50,609 nucleotides of DNA, taken from assembly GCA_021768625.1 (NCBI GenBank), contig JAETUM010000016.1:1-50609 (forward strand). Direction: 5' to 3'. Under the pieces are notes generated by a model. It saw only the letters and a list, made by a program, of their open reading frames with translations, did not search any database and had not been told where the DNA came from. Shown one piece after another: positions 17,358 through 25,971 of the stretch (its first letter is position 1; each line of letters starts with the position of its first letter). The position numbers and the translations under genes were made by a program. The DNA is from Candidatus Stoquefichus sp. (lineage in GTDB: Bacteria > Bacillota_I > Bacilli_A > Erysipelotrichales > Coprobacillaceae).

Positions 17358-17390
17358 AAATCAATTAAGCTTTTTAATTGGTTTCTTTTT
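17358..17390 (+). terminator. Rho-independent terminator of the BspA-like gene
   Basis: An 11-bp stem (AAATCAATTAA at 17358-17368 with TTAATTGGTTT at 17374-17384, one G-U pair) is followed by CTTTTTATT. The next 575 bp to 17966 hold only repeats, a promoter and possible remnants. Confidence 0.85.
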
Positions 17391-17507
17391 ATTAAAGTTT
17401 GTAATATGAATTATTTTTATAGAGAATATATAAAAATTTTGATTGAAGTTGGTTTGTATATTTTTTTGATGATTGAATTGTTAAAGATAGAAAAGGTTTA
17501 TATATCT

Positions 17508-17555
17508 AAAGGGAAGAAAGGATTGTTAGGTAAAGGGAAGAAAGGATTGTTAGGC
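17508..17555 (+). repeat. 24-bp tandem repeat, two copies
   Basis: Two adjacent units (17508-17531 and 17532-17555) read AAAGGGAAGAAAGGATTGTT plus AGGT or AGGC. They differ only in the last base. A short plus-strand frame runs through them, but it has no good ribosome-binding site and I do not call it a gene. Confidence 0.85.
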
Positions 17556-17569
17556 AATATCAGAAGAAC

Positions 17570-17718
17570 AAAGCTTTTTAGAAAAATCATTATTGATATT
17601 AATAGTGATTTTGTTTGCTTTAAATTCATCATTGAATTTAGCGATTTGAAGTTTAGCGTAAGAAAGGAGATTATCAGTTATTTTTAGAAGATGATTATGT
17701 TTACCGATAATCTTAACA
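17570..17718. repeat. 149-bp dispersed repeat, copy B
   Basis: Second copy of the element at 14687-14835, same orientation, upstream of the calcium-loop repeat protein gene. On the minus strand it lies in a 64-codon open frame (17550-17744) that I treat as a remnant because it lacks a Shine-Dalgarno and any recognisable domain. Confidence 0.85.
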
Positions 17719-17765
17719 TTACGAATAGTGTTTTTTTTAATCACTTCTAATACCCTGCTGAATAA

Positions 17766-17815
17766 AATAAGCTGGATTTGTAAAATTTAAATGTTATTTA
17801 TTGACAATATATTAT
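17766..17815. repeat. 51-bp dispersed repeat, copy 2
   Basis: Matches 13992-14042 with one gap. Here its 3' part contains TTGACA (17801-17806), the -35 box of the likely promoter of the next gene. Confidence 0.75.
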
Positions 17816-17830
17816 AAAAAGCGCTATCAT
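17801..17830 (+). promoter_or_regulatory. likely promoter of the calcium-loop repeat protein gene
   Basis: A perfect TTGACA (17801-17806), an 18-bp spacer and TATCAT (17825-17830). It has no homopolymer, unlike the first surface gene. The following ~85 bp also read open on the plus strand up to a stop at 17912-17914 (HDDEGLRIFNKDNLWRALKN...), possibly the tail of a lost gene. Confidence 0.45.
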
Positions 17831-17966
17831 GATGATGAAGGACTTCGTATTTTTAATAAAGATAATTTATGGCGAGCCCTTAAAAATATTGAGGGAACAA
17901 TTAAACCACTATGATTGTAATTCTCTTAATAAATAGAATGTAATAAATTGATGAGAGGAGAAAAAG

Positions 17967-20900
17967 ATGAAAAAACAAAAGAAAATAACAGCTTTAGCAA
18001 TCAGTACATTTCTTTTATTTTCTGCATTTGGAGAAATTCTTTCTGTTAATGCAGAAGGTGATCAAGTGAGTGCAACAGAAGAAATGACTGGACAATCTAA
18101 TGAAGCCATAGTAGAAGATGACAAACCTTTAGATGATGAATCATTAGAAGATAATAATAAAAAGAAAGCAACTATTAAAAAATCTTCTGATCAATCATCA
18201 AAAAGTGATTTAACACCTCTTGCTGAAGATGATAATGAACAATCTTCAGAAATAACAATAGGTAATTTTAAAGTAACAGGTGGACAACAAGGCACAGATT
18301 ATGCTTTGGAAGGAACAAGCCTTGTGATTAAGACAGAAACACCTTTAACAATTCAAAATGTTGATTCTAATACAGTCAATATAACAAATATTAGAATTCA
18401 ACAAGGAATTACAGCAAATATTACTTTGGCTGGTGTTAATATTCAAAATACAGTCTCAAGTGATTCACCAATTAATATAATGGGAAGTGGAGCAACTTGC
18501 AATATTACTTTAGCTGAAGGAACGGTCAACACATTAAATGCAACAAAATTATATGCTGCTGCATTACACTGTGGTGAAGGTTCTACTTTAACTATCAATG
18601 GTAGTGGGACATTGAATGCTTATGGAGGACATGGTTCAGCTGGAATTGGTTCTGGATTTAATGAAACAGCAGGACACTTGATTTTTAATGGTGGAACAAT
18701 TAATGCCCATGCATGGAGATATGATACAGTAGGTACTGCTGCTCCAGCTGACTCTGTTCCAACTGGTTTTGGTCCTAGTAATTGGGATAGATCAGATCAT
18801 ATATATAGTGGTGGTGCTGGAATTGGAGCTGGAACTTATGGTGGTGCAAGTACTATTACTATTAATGGTGGTACAATCCATGCCTATGGATCTGCTCATG
18901 GAGCTGGTATTGGAGCTTCATATGCTCATAGTACTGCTGGAACAAAACAAACTGGTGCTTCGACAAATACTAGACCTCTTGTATGTGGTGATATTACCAT
19001 TAATGGTGGTTATATTACTTCAAAAGGTTACAGTCATGGAGCAGCATTTGGAGGTTCTTGTGGAACAACTGCAAGTGGATGTACTATTCGAGTAACAGGT
19101 GGAACTTTGTTACCAACTTCTTTACATACTAATCCAGACTTTAATGCTAATGGTACAGGAAAAGTTTACATTACTGGTGGTTCTGTTAATACTAAAGGTG
19201 GAAATAAATTCATGAATGGTAGTACACCAGGTATTGCATATGATAAAGATGGAAAAAACGTTTTTATGGTTAAAATTAACTTGGCTGCAGAAGGTATAAC
19301 AAATGATGCTGTTTCTGACTGGCATGTAACAATTGGTGGAGAAACATATGATTATGGAGCACCATCTTATTTTGATGATGGTAAGTTGTATTTATGGGTA
19401 CCAGAAGCAACAAAAGGAAAAACAATTTCAGTTTCATGTAAACATAATGGTAAACCACTTGAACCACTTTATATTGAAGATACTAAAAATGATGGTACAG
19501 CCGTGTTAAAACGTTATGTAGATTTTGAATTACCAAAAGAATTTATTAATAATTTAACAAAACCTTATGATGGAATATCTTTTGATACATATGATTTTGA
19601 AAAAGAGGGAAATGCTATTGAAGCTGTTGATCAATCAGGAAATAGTAAAACTCTAAATAAAAATGATAGTGTTGTTGTTATATTACAAAGATATGATAAA
19701 GTTGATGGAAAACCAATTGAAGAAGAACATGAATCTACTGGATATACTATGCCTTCTGATGCTGGAATTTATCGTATTCAAATTATTTCAAAACAATATG
19801 CTAATGCTGAAGGTTTTAAGGAGTCTTATTGGGGGCATCGAGCTAGAGGATGGGCAATTATTAATAAAGTGCCTTCTCACTTAGAATCAACTTATGCCAT
19901 TAAACAAAATGCAGCAGATGCTGCAGTTAATCCTGGAAAAATTACAAATGTTAAAGCAACAGCTATTGTTAAGCCTGCTCCAGGTACTGAGGCTACATGT
20001 AAAGTTCCTGATGGTAAAGTACAATTTTATATCAATGGTGTAAAAGTCGGAGCACCAGTGGACTTAAGTCATGCAGCTAGTGGAGAAACGGTAACTACTG
20101 ATGGTAATGTTGTTACAATTGTTAAAGATTTTGATTTTGATGCAGATCATTATCCATCTGTTCCTGAATTAAGTACTGGAGAATTTGTTGTTGAAGCGAA
20201 ATATATTGATGGAACAAATTATGAAGATAATGAAGTTTTATCAGATTTAGTTGGTTGGCCAACTGGTCCTTCAACAGATGTTCCTCCAACAATAGATGAT
20301 ATTGTATCAAAATTCCCATTCATTAATCCACCAACGCCAACTATTGCAGATATGGATGATGAAGATTTAGAACAAAATGAAAAAGTAGAAGGGAATAAGC
20401 TTGTATTAGAAAAAGCAGAAATTATTGAGCAAGAAGGAAAAGATCCAGAAACATGGCCTTTGCATGGTTATTTTGGTGATGAAGTGAAAGAGAGAATTAA
20501 TAGACAAGCAACTGGAGACAGTACATATTTTGTGAATTTAGTTAATGATCGTTATATCTTTACTTCAAAAGCTGGTTATCCTTTAATGAAAGAAGGTAAA
20601 CCACTTCGTGCAACTGCTGCTGATATTAAAGTTTATGATAAAGATGGACAGGAAATTGATTTAGCGACGAACCCAGTCAATCTTTCTAAATTAGGAAACT
20701 ATAAAATTAAGGTAACCGTTTCTGATACAAATGGAAATACATCAACAATTAATATTGATTATAGTTTATACTATGATCCAATTAAAGATATTAATATTGA
20801 TTTAGATGGAGATGATATTCCAGATACAAATATCGATACAGATGGTGATGGCAAACCAGATGTTAATATTGATACAGATGGTGATTGGAAACCAGATGTG

Positions 20901-22385
20901 AATGTTGATACAGATGGCGATGGTAAACCAGATATTAATATTGATACAGATGATGATAGTAAACCAGATGTGAATATTGATACAGATGATGATGGTAAAC
21001 CAGATGTGAATATTGATACAAATGATGATGGGAAGCCAGATATTAATATTGATACAGATGATGATGGAAAGCCAGATATTAATATTGATACAGATGATGA
21101 TGGTAAACCAGATGTGAATATTGATACAGATGATGATGGTAAACCAGATATTAATATCGATACAGATGATGATGGCAAACCAGATGTGAATATTGATAAA
21201 GATGGCGATGGTAAACCAGATGTGAATGTCGATACAGATGATGATGGAAAGCCAGATATTAATATCGATACAGATGGTGATGGTAAACCAGATGTGAATG
21301 TTGATACAGATGATGATGGAAAGCCAGATATTAATATTGATAAAGATGGCGATGGCAAACCAGATATTAATATCGATACAGATGATGATGGAAAACCAGA
21401 TGTCAATATTGTAGACAAAGATGGTGATGGCAAACCAGATGATTTAGATGATAAATGGCCAAATTTAAATGATGTAGATCCAGATATTAATATTGATAAA
21501 GATGGCGATGGTAAACCAGATGTGAATGTTGATACAGATGATGATGGCAAACCAGATGTGAATATTGATAAAGATGGTGATGGAAAGCCAGATATTAACA
21601 TTGATACAGATGGTGATGGAAAACCAGATGTCAATATTGTAGATAAAGATGGTGATGGTAAACCAGATGATTTAGATGATAAATGGCCAAATTTAGATGA
21701 TGTAGATCCAGATATTAATATTGATACAGATGATGATGGTAAACCAGATGTGAATGTTGATACAGATGATGATGGTAAACCAGATGTAAGTATTGATGTA
21801 GATGGCGATGGCAAACCAGATATTAATATTGATACAGATGGTGATGGAAAACCAGATGTGAATATAGTGGATAAAAATAAAGATGGAAAACCAGATGATT
21901 TGGATGATAAATGGCCAAATGATTTAAAAGATGTTAAACCAAATATTAATGTAGATACAAATAATGATGGAAAGCCTGACATTAGCATTGATACAAATGG
22001 TGATGGAAAGCCAGATGTGAATATTGATACAACAGGTGATGGTAAAGCTAATCTTAATATTGACACAAATAATGATGGAAAAGCAGATTTGAATATTGAT
22101 ACAAATGGTGATGGAAAAGCAGATCTTAATGTTGATATAAATGGCGATGGAAAAGCAGATCTTAATATTGATATAGATGGTGATGGAATTGCAGATATAA
22201 ATATCGATAAAGATGGCGATGGAAAGATTGATATTGATATTCAAGGTGATGATACTCAAAAGGTAAATGCTTTAAAGAAAGTCAGAACAAGTGATGATTC
22301 ATCAGTATTAGAATTGACTTCATTAGCAATAGTATCATTATTAATAATCATTTATGCATTTTCATTTAAAAAAGAAGAAGATTAG
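17967..22385 (+). CDS. giant surface protein: beta-helix/Ig-like head on 36 calcium-loop repeats
   Basis: 1472 residues. Signal peptide with probable cut after VNA at residue 29. Residues ~95-410 are a Gly/Thr/Asn-rich region of repeated ITINGG, GAGIGAG and INGGYI motifs, typical of right-handed beta-helix or carbohydrate-binding surface domains. Residues ~515-640 (TKPYDG) look like an MBG-type module, and ~645-760 (GKVQFYINGVKVG) like a bacterial Ig-like repeat. A further ~180-residue module follows. Residues 943-1423 are 36 tandem units of consensus NIDTDGDGKPDV, each with a DxDxDG calcium-loop pattern as in thrombospondin type 3 or dockerin repeats. The end, KKVRTSDDSS plus a hydrophobic segment and KKEED, resembles a non-LPXTG sorting signal. 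ATG 17967 follows GAGAGGAGA. Probably a wall-anchored adhesin on a Ca2+-stiffened stalk (inference). Confidence 0.9.
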   Translation: MKKQKKITALAISTFLLFSAFGEILSVNAEGDQVSATEEMTGQSNEAIVEDDKPLDDESLEDNNKKKATIKKSSDQSSKSDLTPLAEDDNEQSSEITIGNFKVTGGQQGTDYALEGTSLVIKTETPLTIQNVDSNTVNITNIRIQQGITANITLAGVNIQNTVSSDSPINIMGSGATCNITLAEGTVNTLNATKLYAAALHCGEGSTLTINGSGTLNAYGGHGSAGIGSGFNETAGHLIFNGGTINAHAWRYDTVGTAAPADSVPTGFGPSNWDRSDHIYSGGAGIGAGTYGGASTITINGGTIHAYGSAHGAGIGASYAHSTAGTKQTGASTNTRPLVCGDITINGGYITSKGYSHGAAFGGSCGTTASGCTIRVTGGTLLPTSLHTNPDFNANGTGKVYITGGSVNTKGGNKFMNGSTPGIAYDKDGKNVFMVKINLAAEGITNDAVSDWHVTIGGETYDYGAPSYFDDGKLYLWVPEATKGKTISVSCKHNGKPLEPLYIEDTKNDGTAVLKRYVDFELPKEFINNLTKPYDGISFDTYDFEKEGNAIEAVDQSGNSKTLNKNDSVVVILQRYDKVDGKPIEEEHESTGYTMPSDAGIYRIQIISKQYANAEGFKESYWGHRARGWAIINKVPSHLESTYAIKQNAADAAVNPGKITNVKATAIVKPAPGTEATCKVPDGKVQFYINGVKVGAPVDLSHAASGETVTTDGNVVTIVKDFDFDADHYPSVPELSTGEFVVEAKYIDGTNYEDNEVLSDLVGWPTGPSTDVPPTIDDIVSKFPFINPPTPTIADMDDEDLEQNEKVEGNKLVLEKAEIIEQEGKDPETWPLHGYFGDEVKERINRQATGDSTYFVNLVNDRYIFTSKAGYPLMKEGKPLRATAADIKVYDKDGQEIDLATNPVNLSKLGNYKIKVTVSDTNGNTSTINIDYSLYYDPIKDINIDLDGDDIPDTNIDTDGDGKPDVNIDTDGDWKPDVNVDTDGDGKPDINIDTDDDSKPDVNIDTDDDGKPDVNIDTNDDGKPDINIDTDDDGKPDINIDTDDDGKPDVNIDTDDDGKPDINIDTDDDGKPDVNIDKDGDGKPDVNVDTDDDGKPDINIDTDGDGKPDVNVDTDDDGKPDINIDKDGDGKPDINIDTDDDGKPDVNIVDKDGDGKPDDLDDKWPNLNDVDPDINIDKDGDGKPDVNVDTDDDGKPDVNIDKDGDGKPDINIDTDGDGKPDVNIVDKDGDGKPDDLDDKWPNLDDVDPDINIDTDDDGKPDVNVDTDDDGKPDVSIDVDGDGKPDINIDTDGDGKPDVNIVDKNKDGKPDDLDDKWPNDLKDVKPNINVDTNNDGKPDISIDTNGDGKPDVNIDTTGDGKANLNIDTNNDGKADLNIDTNGDGKADLNVDINGDGKADLNIDIDGDGIADINIDKDGDGKIDIDIQGDDTQKVNALKKVRTSDDSSVLELTSLAIVSLLIIIYAFSFKKEED
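20793..22235 (+). repeat. 36-bp tandem repeat array encoding calcium-loop units
   Basis: 1443 bp encode 36 units: 33 of exactly 12 residues and 3 longer ones of 28-29 residues that add a DDLDDKWPN spacer. The units are NI/NV-D-T/K-D-G/D-D-G-K-P-D-V/I, becoming KADL near the end. The near-identical middle units and their alternation (V/I, GATGGC/GATGAT) suggest expansion by recombination; the copy number is likely to vary between strains. Confidence 0.95.
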
Positions 22386-22402
22386 AAAAGATTATAAAGT
22401 AT

Positions 22403-22430
22403 AAGAGGTTCATTTGAACCTCTTTTGTTT
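22403..22430 (+). terminator. Rho-independent terminator of the repeat protein gene
   Basis: A 10-bp inverted repeat (AAGAGGTTCA at 22403-22412, TGAACCTCTT at 22415-22424) is followed by TTGTTTT. Confidence 0.85.
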
Positions 22431-22485
22431 TATTTGAAAAATCATAAGATTAATTAAGAATAGAATTCTCACTTTTTCATTTTTA

Positions 22486-22494
22486 TGTTATAAT
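22486..22494 (+). promoter_or_regulatory. extended -10 promoter of scpAB
   Basis: TGTTATAAT (22486-22494) is a perfect TG-N-TATAAT. The -35 (TTCTCA, 22466-22471) is weak. Because it overlaps the upstream ATG at 22495, scpA must start further down. Confidence 0.6.
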
Positions 22495-22515
22495 ATGCCT
22501 CAGGAGTGTGATGTT

Positions 22516-23244
22516 ATGAGTTATGAAGTCATTCTTGATGATTTTCAAGGGCCTTTGGATCTTTTACTACATTTAATAAAAGAAAAGGAAATGGATTTAG
22601 AAACTTTAGAAGTATCAGAAATTACTGACCAATATTTAGCTTATATTAACCAAATGGATCCTAATCAATTAGAAATAATGTCTGAATATCTTGTTATGGC
22701 TACTCAACTTATAGAGATGAAAAGCAAAATGCTCTTACCTAATGAAAAAGTAGAATTAGAAGATGAATACAAAGAGGATCCAAGAGAACAATTAATTAGA
22801 CGATTGATTGAATATAAAAAATATAAAGACATATTAGAGGATATGAGAGAATCTTATGATTATCGTCATACATTATATACAAAAGCTCCAGCCATCATGG
22901 ATGAATATGTTGTAGATACAACAAATTTAATTCCTGATAACTTAGAAGTTTATGACTTGATACGAGCTATGCAAAAAATGTTTCAACGTAAATCACTAAC
23001 AACGCCATTAGAATCAAAGATAGCACGTGTTGAAATATCTATTGAAGAACGCAGTGATCAAATTAGACAATATTTTAAAAGACATCATCATCAAAAAATA
23101 AGATTTGATGATTTATTTGATGAGCCTACAACATCTTATTTTGTTATTACATTTTTATCAATATTAACTTTAGTTAATAAAAGAGAAATAGAGATAGAAC
23201 AAAGTGGAAACTTTGAAGATATATTTTTAAAGGAGAGAGAGTAA
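22516..23244 (+). CDS. scpA: segregation and condensation protein A
   Basis: A 242-residue ScpA (kleisin) that bridges Smc heads and ScpB in the bacterial condensin complex on the nucleoid. The N-terminal signature (YEVILDDFQGPLDLLLHLI) and the C-terminal winged-helix region (about residues 165-240) are present. The frame is open from ATG 22495, but that codon lies inside the -10 region; AGGAG at 22502-22506 is well placed for ATG 22516, which gives the standard ScpA N-terminus. It overlaps scpB by one base (TAATG). Confidence 0.95.
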   Translation: MSYEVILDDFQGPLDLLLHLIKEKEMDLETLEVSEITDQYLAYINQMDPNQLEIMSEYLVMATQLIEMKSKMLLPNEKVELEDEYKEDPREQLIRRLIEYKKYKDILEDMRESYDYRHTLYTKAPAIMDEYVVDTTNLIPDNLEVYDLIRAMQKMFQRKSLTTPLESKIARVEISIEERSDQIRQYFKRHHHQKIRFDDLFDEPTTSYFVITFLSILTLVNKREIEIEQSGNFEDIFLKERE

Positions 23245-23822
23245 TGGAACATAATGAGATATTAAGTATTATTGAAGGAATGCTTTTTTTATCTGGAGAT
23301 GAAGGATTAACCATTAAACAAATCTCTTCAATACTTGAATTAAGTAAAAAAGAAGCAACAATATATATGGATGAATTAGTACAAACAATTAATGAAAGGA
23401 CTATTAAAGGATTTGAGTTGGTTAACTTTGGTGGTGTATTTAAGTTTGTTACACTTTCAAAACATCATGAATACTATCAGAAAATGATAGAACAAAATGA
23501 AAATACACTTTCTAATGCAGCTTTAGAAACATTAGCTATTATCGCATATAATCAGCCTATAACAAGAGTGTCTGTAGAGGAAATAAGAGGTGTAGGGTGT
23601 GATGCTATGATTAGAAAGTTAGTTGCAAAGGCATTAATCAAAGAGGTTGGAAGAGAAGATACACCGGGGAAACCAATTTTATATGGAGTTACAGAGGAAT
23701 TTATGGATGCATTTTCTTTAGCATCATTAGATGAATTGCCTCAACTTAAAGAGATGAAAGAAGATTTTGATCAAGATGATATTTTTAATACAAAGTATAC
23801 AGAAGATATAGATGAAGAATGA
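23244..23822 (+). CDS. scpB: segregation and condensation protein B
   Basis: A 192-residue ScpB, the winged-helix dimer partner of ScpA in the Smc-ScpAB condensin. Family features: EGMLFLSGDEGLTIKQIS at the N-terminus, TLAIIAYNQPITRVSVEEIRGV in the middle (about residues 95-115), and an acidic tail. Length and synteny with scpA are typical. Its start overlaps the scpA stop and has AAGGAGAG upstream. Confidence 0.96.
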   Translation: MEHNEILSIIEGMLFLSGDEGLTIKQISSILELSKKEATIYMDELVQTINERTIKGFELVNFGGVFKFVTLSKHHEYYQKMIEQNENTLSNAALETLAIIAYNQPITRVSVEEIRGVGCDAMIRKLVAKALIKEVGREDTPGKPILYGVTEEFMDAFSLASLDELPQLKEMKEDFDQDDIFNTKYTEDIDEE

Positions 23823-23840
23823 TAGTTAATTGATAATAAA

Positions 23841-23868
23841 AAAGGATACATTTTGTATCCTCTTTTTA
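23841..23868. terminator. bidirectional terminator between scpB and cspA
   Basis: A perfect stem (AGGATACA at 23843-23850, TGTATCCT at 23854-23861) is flanked by A-rich and T-rich runs, so it can serve both convergent genes. Confidence 0.85.
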
Positions 23869-23874
23869 TATGGC

Positions 23875-24081
23875 TTATTCTACTATAGTAACATTAGCAG
23901 CTTGAGGTCCACGATCTCCTTCAACGATATCGAATTCAACAGTTTGACCTTCTTCTAAAGTTTTAAATCCATCAACATTGATTGCTGAGAAATGTACAAA
24001 TACGTCCTTAGTTTGTCCTTCAACAGTGATAAATCCATAACCTTTATCAGATTTAAACCATTTTACTTTACCTGTACTCAT
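23875..24081 (-). CDS. cspA: cold shock protein (CspA/CspB family)
   Basis: A 68-residue single cold-shock domain that binds single-stranded RNA and DNA as an RNA chaperone. RNP1 (KGYGFITV) and RNP2 (VFVHFSAI) are complete and it begins with the usual GKVKWF. The start follows AAGGAGGTA. Its promoter at 24205-24233 lies ~115 bp upstream, leaving a long 5' leader, as is usual for cold-shock genes regulated by mRNA structure. Confidence 0.96.
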   Translation of the reverse strand: MSTGKVKWFKSDKGYGFITVEGQTKDVFVHFSAINVDGFKTLEEGQTVEFDIVEGDRGPQAANVTIVE

Positions 24082-24204
24082 TAATGAAGTACCTCCTTAC
24101 TTTTATTTGCAAAAACCCAGTACGTAGATTTTAAACTCACTACTAACTTACATATAATGATTAATATCTATAAAAACATCGATTTCTGTTTTCTTGCTGT
24201 AAAT

Positions 24205-24233
24205 ATTATAACATGTTTATCTATTTTTCACAA
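24205..24233 (-). promoter_or_regulatory. cspA promoter with long 5' leader
   Basis: On the minus strand: TTGTGA (24228-24233), a 17-bp spacer and TATAAT (24205-24210) preceded by TG (extended -10). The transcript would carry about 115 nt before the ATG, a plausible cold-responsive leader. Confidence 0.7.
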
Positions 24234-24240
24234 GTTAATG

Positions 24241-24268
24241 TTGACTTTGGTTTACTTTAGGGTATCAT
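24241..24268 (+). promoter_or_regulatory. promoter of the M29 aminopeptidase gene
   Basis: TTGACT (24241-24246), a 16-bp spacer and TATCAT (24263-24268). Its -35 lies only 7 bp from the -35 of the divergent cspA promoter. Confidence 0.55.
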
Positions 24269-24300
24269 TTTATTAGTGGTAAAAAAAGAAGGTGGAAAAA

Positions 24301-25518
24301 ATGATAAAAAAATATGCTGAATTATTAATAAAACAAGGAGTGAATCTACAACCTAATCAAGAACTTGTTATTGATGCTTCTATAGAAAACTATAGATTAG
24401 TAAGAGAAATTGCTAAACAAGCTTATAGTGTTGGCGCAAAAGATGTTATTGTTCATTATACAGATGAGCAAATTACACGATTACGTTATGAAAATTGTGA
24501 TAGGGAACATTTTGAAAAAGTACCTCTTTATTTAAAAGAGTTACGTAACGAATATGCTTTAAAGAATGCTGCTATCATTACAATTACATCAACTGATCCA
24601 AATGCTATGAAAGGTATTGATCCACAAAAGATATCAACATGGAGTAAAAGTGTTCATCAAGCATGTTCTGTTTTTTATGATCATTTAGATTTAGGCATTG
24701 ATCGTTGGTGTATTGCAGGAGCACCAAGTGTTTCTTGGGCAAATAAGGTCTTTCCTGATATGAGTGATCAAGAAGCTGTAGAGGCACTTTGGCGTGCTAT
24801 TTTCCAAGTGACACGTTGTTATCATGATGATCCTGTTCAAGCATGGAATGAGCATCGTTGTTCTTTTGAAAAAAGAATAGAAATATTAAATCAAAACAAG
24901 ATACAAAGTTTACATTATAGTAATTCTTTAGGAACTGATTTGACAATTGGGATGAATACAGGATATTTGTTTGCTGGTGGAGGAAGTTATACAACAGATG
25001 GTATATATTCTTTTCCTAATATTCCTACAGAAGAGATTTTTACATCACCATGTAAAGATAAAGTTGATGGAATAGTCTATAGTTCTATGCCATTAAATTA
25101 TAATGGGAATATTGTTGATGAATTTTCAATAACATTTAAAGATGGACGTATTGTAGATTATGATGCAAAAGTTGGATATGATGTTTTAAAGAGTATTATT
25201 CAAACAGATGAAGGAAGTCATTATTTAGGAGAAGTTGCTTTGGTTCCATATGATTCTCCTATTAGGAATATGAATATTTTGTTTTATAATACATTATTTG
25301 ATGAAAATGCTTCTTGTCATTTAGCTATTGGTAAAGGATTTGGAGAATGCATAGAAAATGGGTTAAAAATGAATAAAGAGGAATTGTTTGAAAAAGGAAT
25401 TAATAATTCTTTAACTCATGTTGATTTTATGATTGGAACAAGCGATCTCCAAATTATTGCAACTTTAGAAAATGGAGAAAAAATGAAAATATTTGAGAAC
25501 GGAAATTTTGTGTTTTAA
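24301..25518 (+). CDS. M29 family aminopeptidase (AmpS/PepS type)
   Basis: A 405-residue cytosolic metallo-aminopeptidase of family M29. It begins with the family pattern (MIKKYAELLIKQGVNLQPNQEL). Metal-site regions are visible: IPTEEIFTSP, GIVYSS, a C-terminal EVALVPYDSPI, LFDENASCHLAIGKGF, and a late THVDFMIG. It trims N-terminal residues from peptides. A GTG at 24292 is in frame, but AAGGTGG ends 5 nt before ATG 24301, which gives the normal start. It probably shares a transcript with the next gene, 15 nt downstream. Confidence 0.9.
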   Translation: MIKKYAELLIKQGVNLQPNQELVIDASIENYRLVREIAKQAYSVGAKDVIVHYTDEQITRLRYENCDREHFEKVPLYLKELRNEYALKNAAIITITSTDPNAMKGIDPQKISTWSKSVHQACSVFYDHLDLGIDRWCIAGAPSVSWANKVFPDMSDQEAVEALWRAIFQVTRCYHDDPVQAWNEHRCSFEKRIEILNQNKIQSLHYSNSLGTDLTIGMNTGYLFAGGGSYTTDGIYSFPNIPTEEIFTSPCKDKVDGIVYSSMPLNYNGNIVDEFSITFKDGRIVDYDAKVGYDVLKSIIQTDEGSHYLGEVALVPYDSPIRNMNILFYNTLFDENASCHLAIGKGFGECIENGLKMNKEELFEKGINNSLTHVDFMIGTSDLQIIATLENGEKMKIFENGNFVF

Positions 25519-25533
25519 ATATAAGGAGAAACT

Positions 25534-25917
25534 ATGAAAGAAACAGTATTATTTTATAATTTAAATGAAAACATTAAACAAGCAATTATAACAATTTTAA
25601 AACAATTAGATGTAGAAACAAAAGAAATATATCAAGAAGATGCTTCACAACAAATGGGATATCTTTTAGATTTATCTGGATATAAAAAGAGAGAAGAGAA
25701 AAGTGAAAAACATTTAAGTGAACCATTTCTATTCTTTGCTTATTTTAGTATGGAACAATTAGATATTGTTTTAGAAGTATTTAAACGTGCTGAAATTCCA
25801 TATATTCCTTATAAAGCTATGCTTACAAATGATAATGTCGTTTATACTTTTGAACAACTTTATATGAATGTAGAAAATGAATATTTACAATTAACAAATA
25901 AAGAAAAATCAAATTGA
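25534..25917 (+). CDS. DUF3783 family protein
   Basis: 127 residues, soluble, no signal peptide. The layout matches DUF3783: an N-terminal beta strand (TVLFYNL), a GYLLDLSGY segment, FLFFAYFSMEQLDIVLEVFKR in the middle and KAMLTNDNVVYTFEQLYMNVENE near the end. Function is unknown. It follows the aminopeptidase closely with AAGGAGAA upstream. Confidence 0.75.
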   Translation: MKETVLFYNLNENIKQAIITILKQLDVETKEIYQEDASQQMGYLLDLSGYKKREEKSEKHLSEPFLFFAYFSMEQLDIVLEVFKRAEIPYIPYKAMLTNDNVVYTFEQLYMNVENEYLQLTNKEKSN

Positions 25918-25971
25918 CAAAAATATAAAATTTCATTATGATTGAGAAAGTGACATAAAGGAGGGAAAATC

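Noticed and set aside
17406-17687. 93-codon plus-strand open frame between the surface genes
   Set aside because: It runs through the 24-bp tandem repeat and the 149-bp repeat, lacks a Shine-Dalgarno and gives a composition-driven sequence.
17550-17744. 64-codon minus-strand open frame in repeat copy B
   Set aside because: Conserved between copies at protein level but without start signals or a known domain; kept as a possible remnant, not a gene.
20771-22066. 431-codon minus-strand open frame across the calcium-loop repeats
   Set aside because: It is the antisense of a 36-bp repeat whose period keeps the frame open; the product is a Ser/Pro-rich low-complexity echo with no ribosome-binding site.
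20793-22235. CRISPR-like array
   Set aside because: Units are contiguous, coding and without unique spacers, and there are no cas genes.
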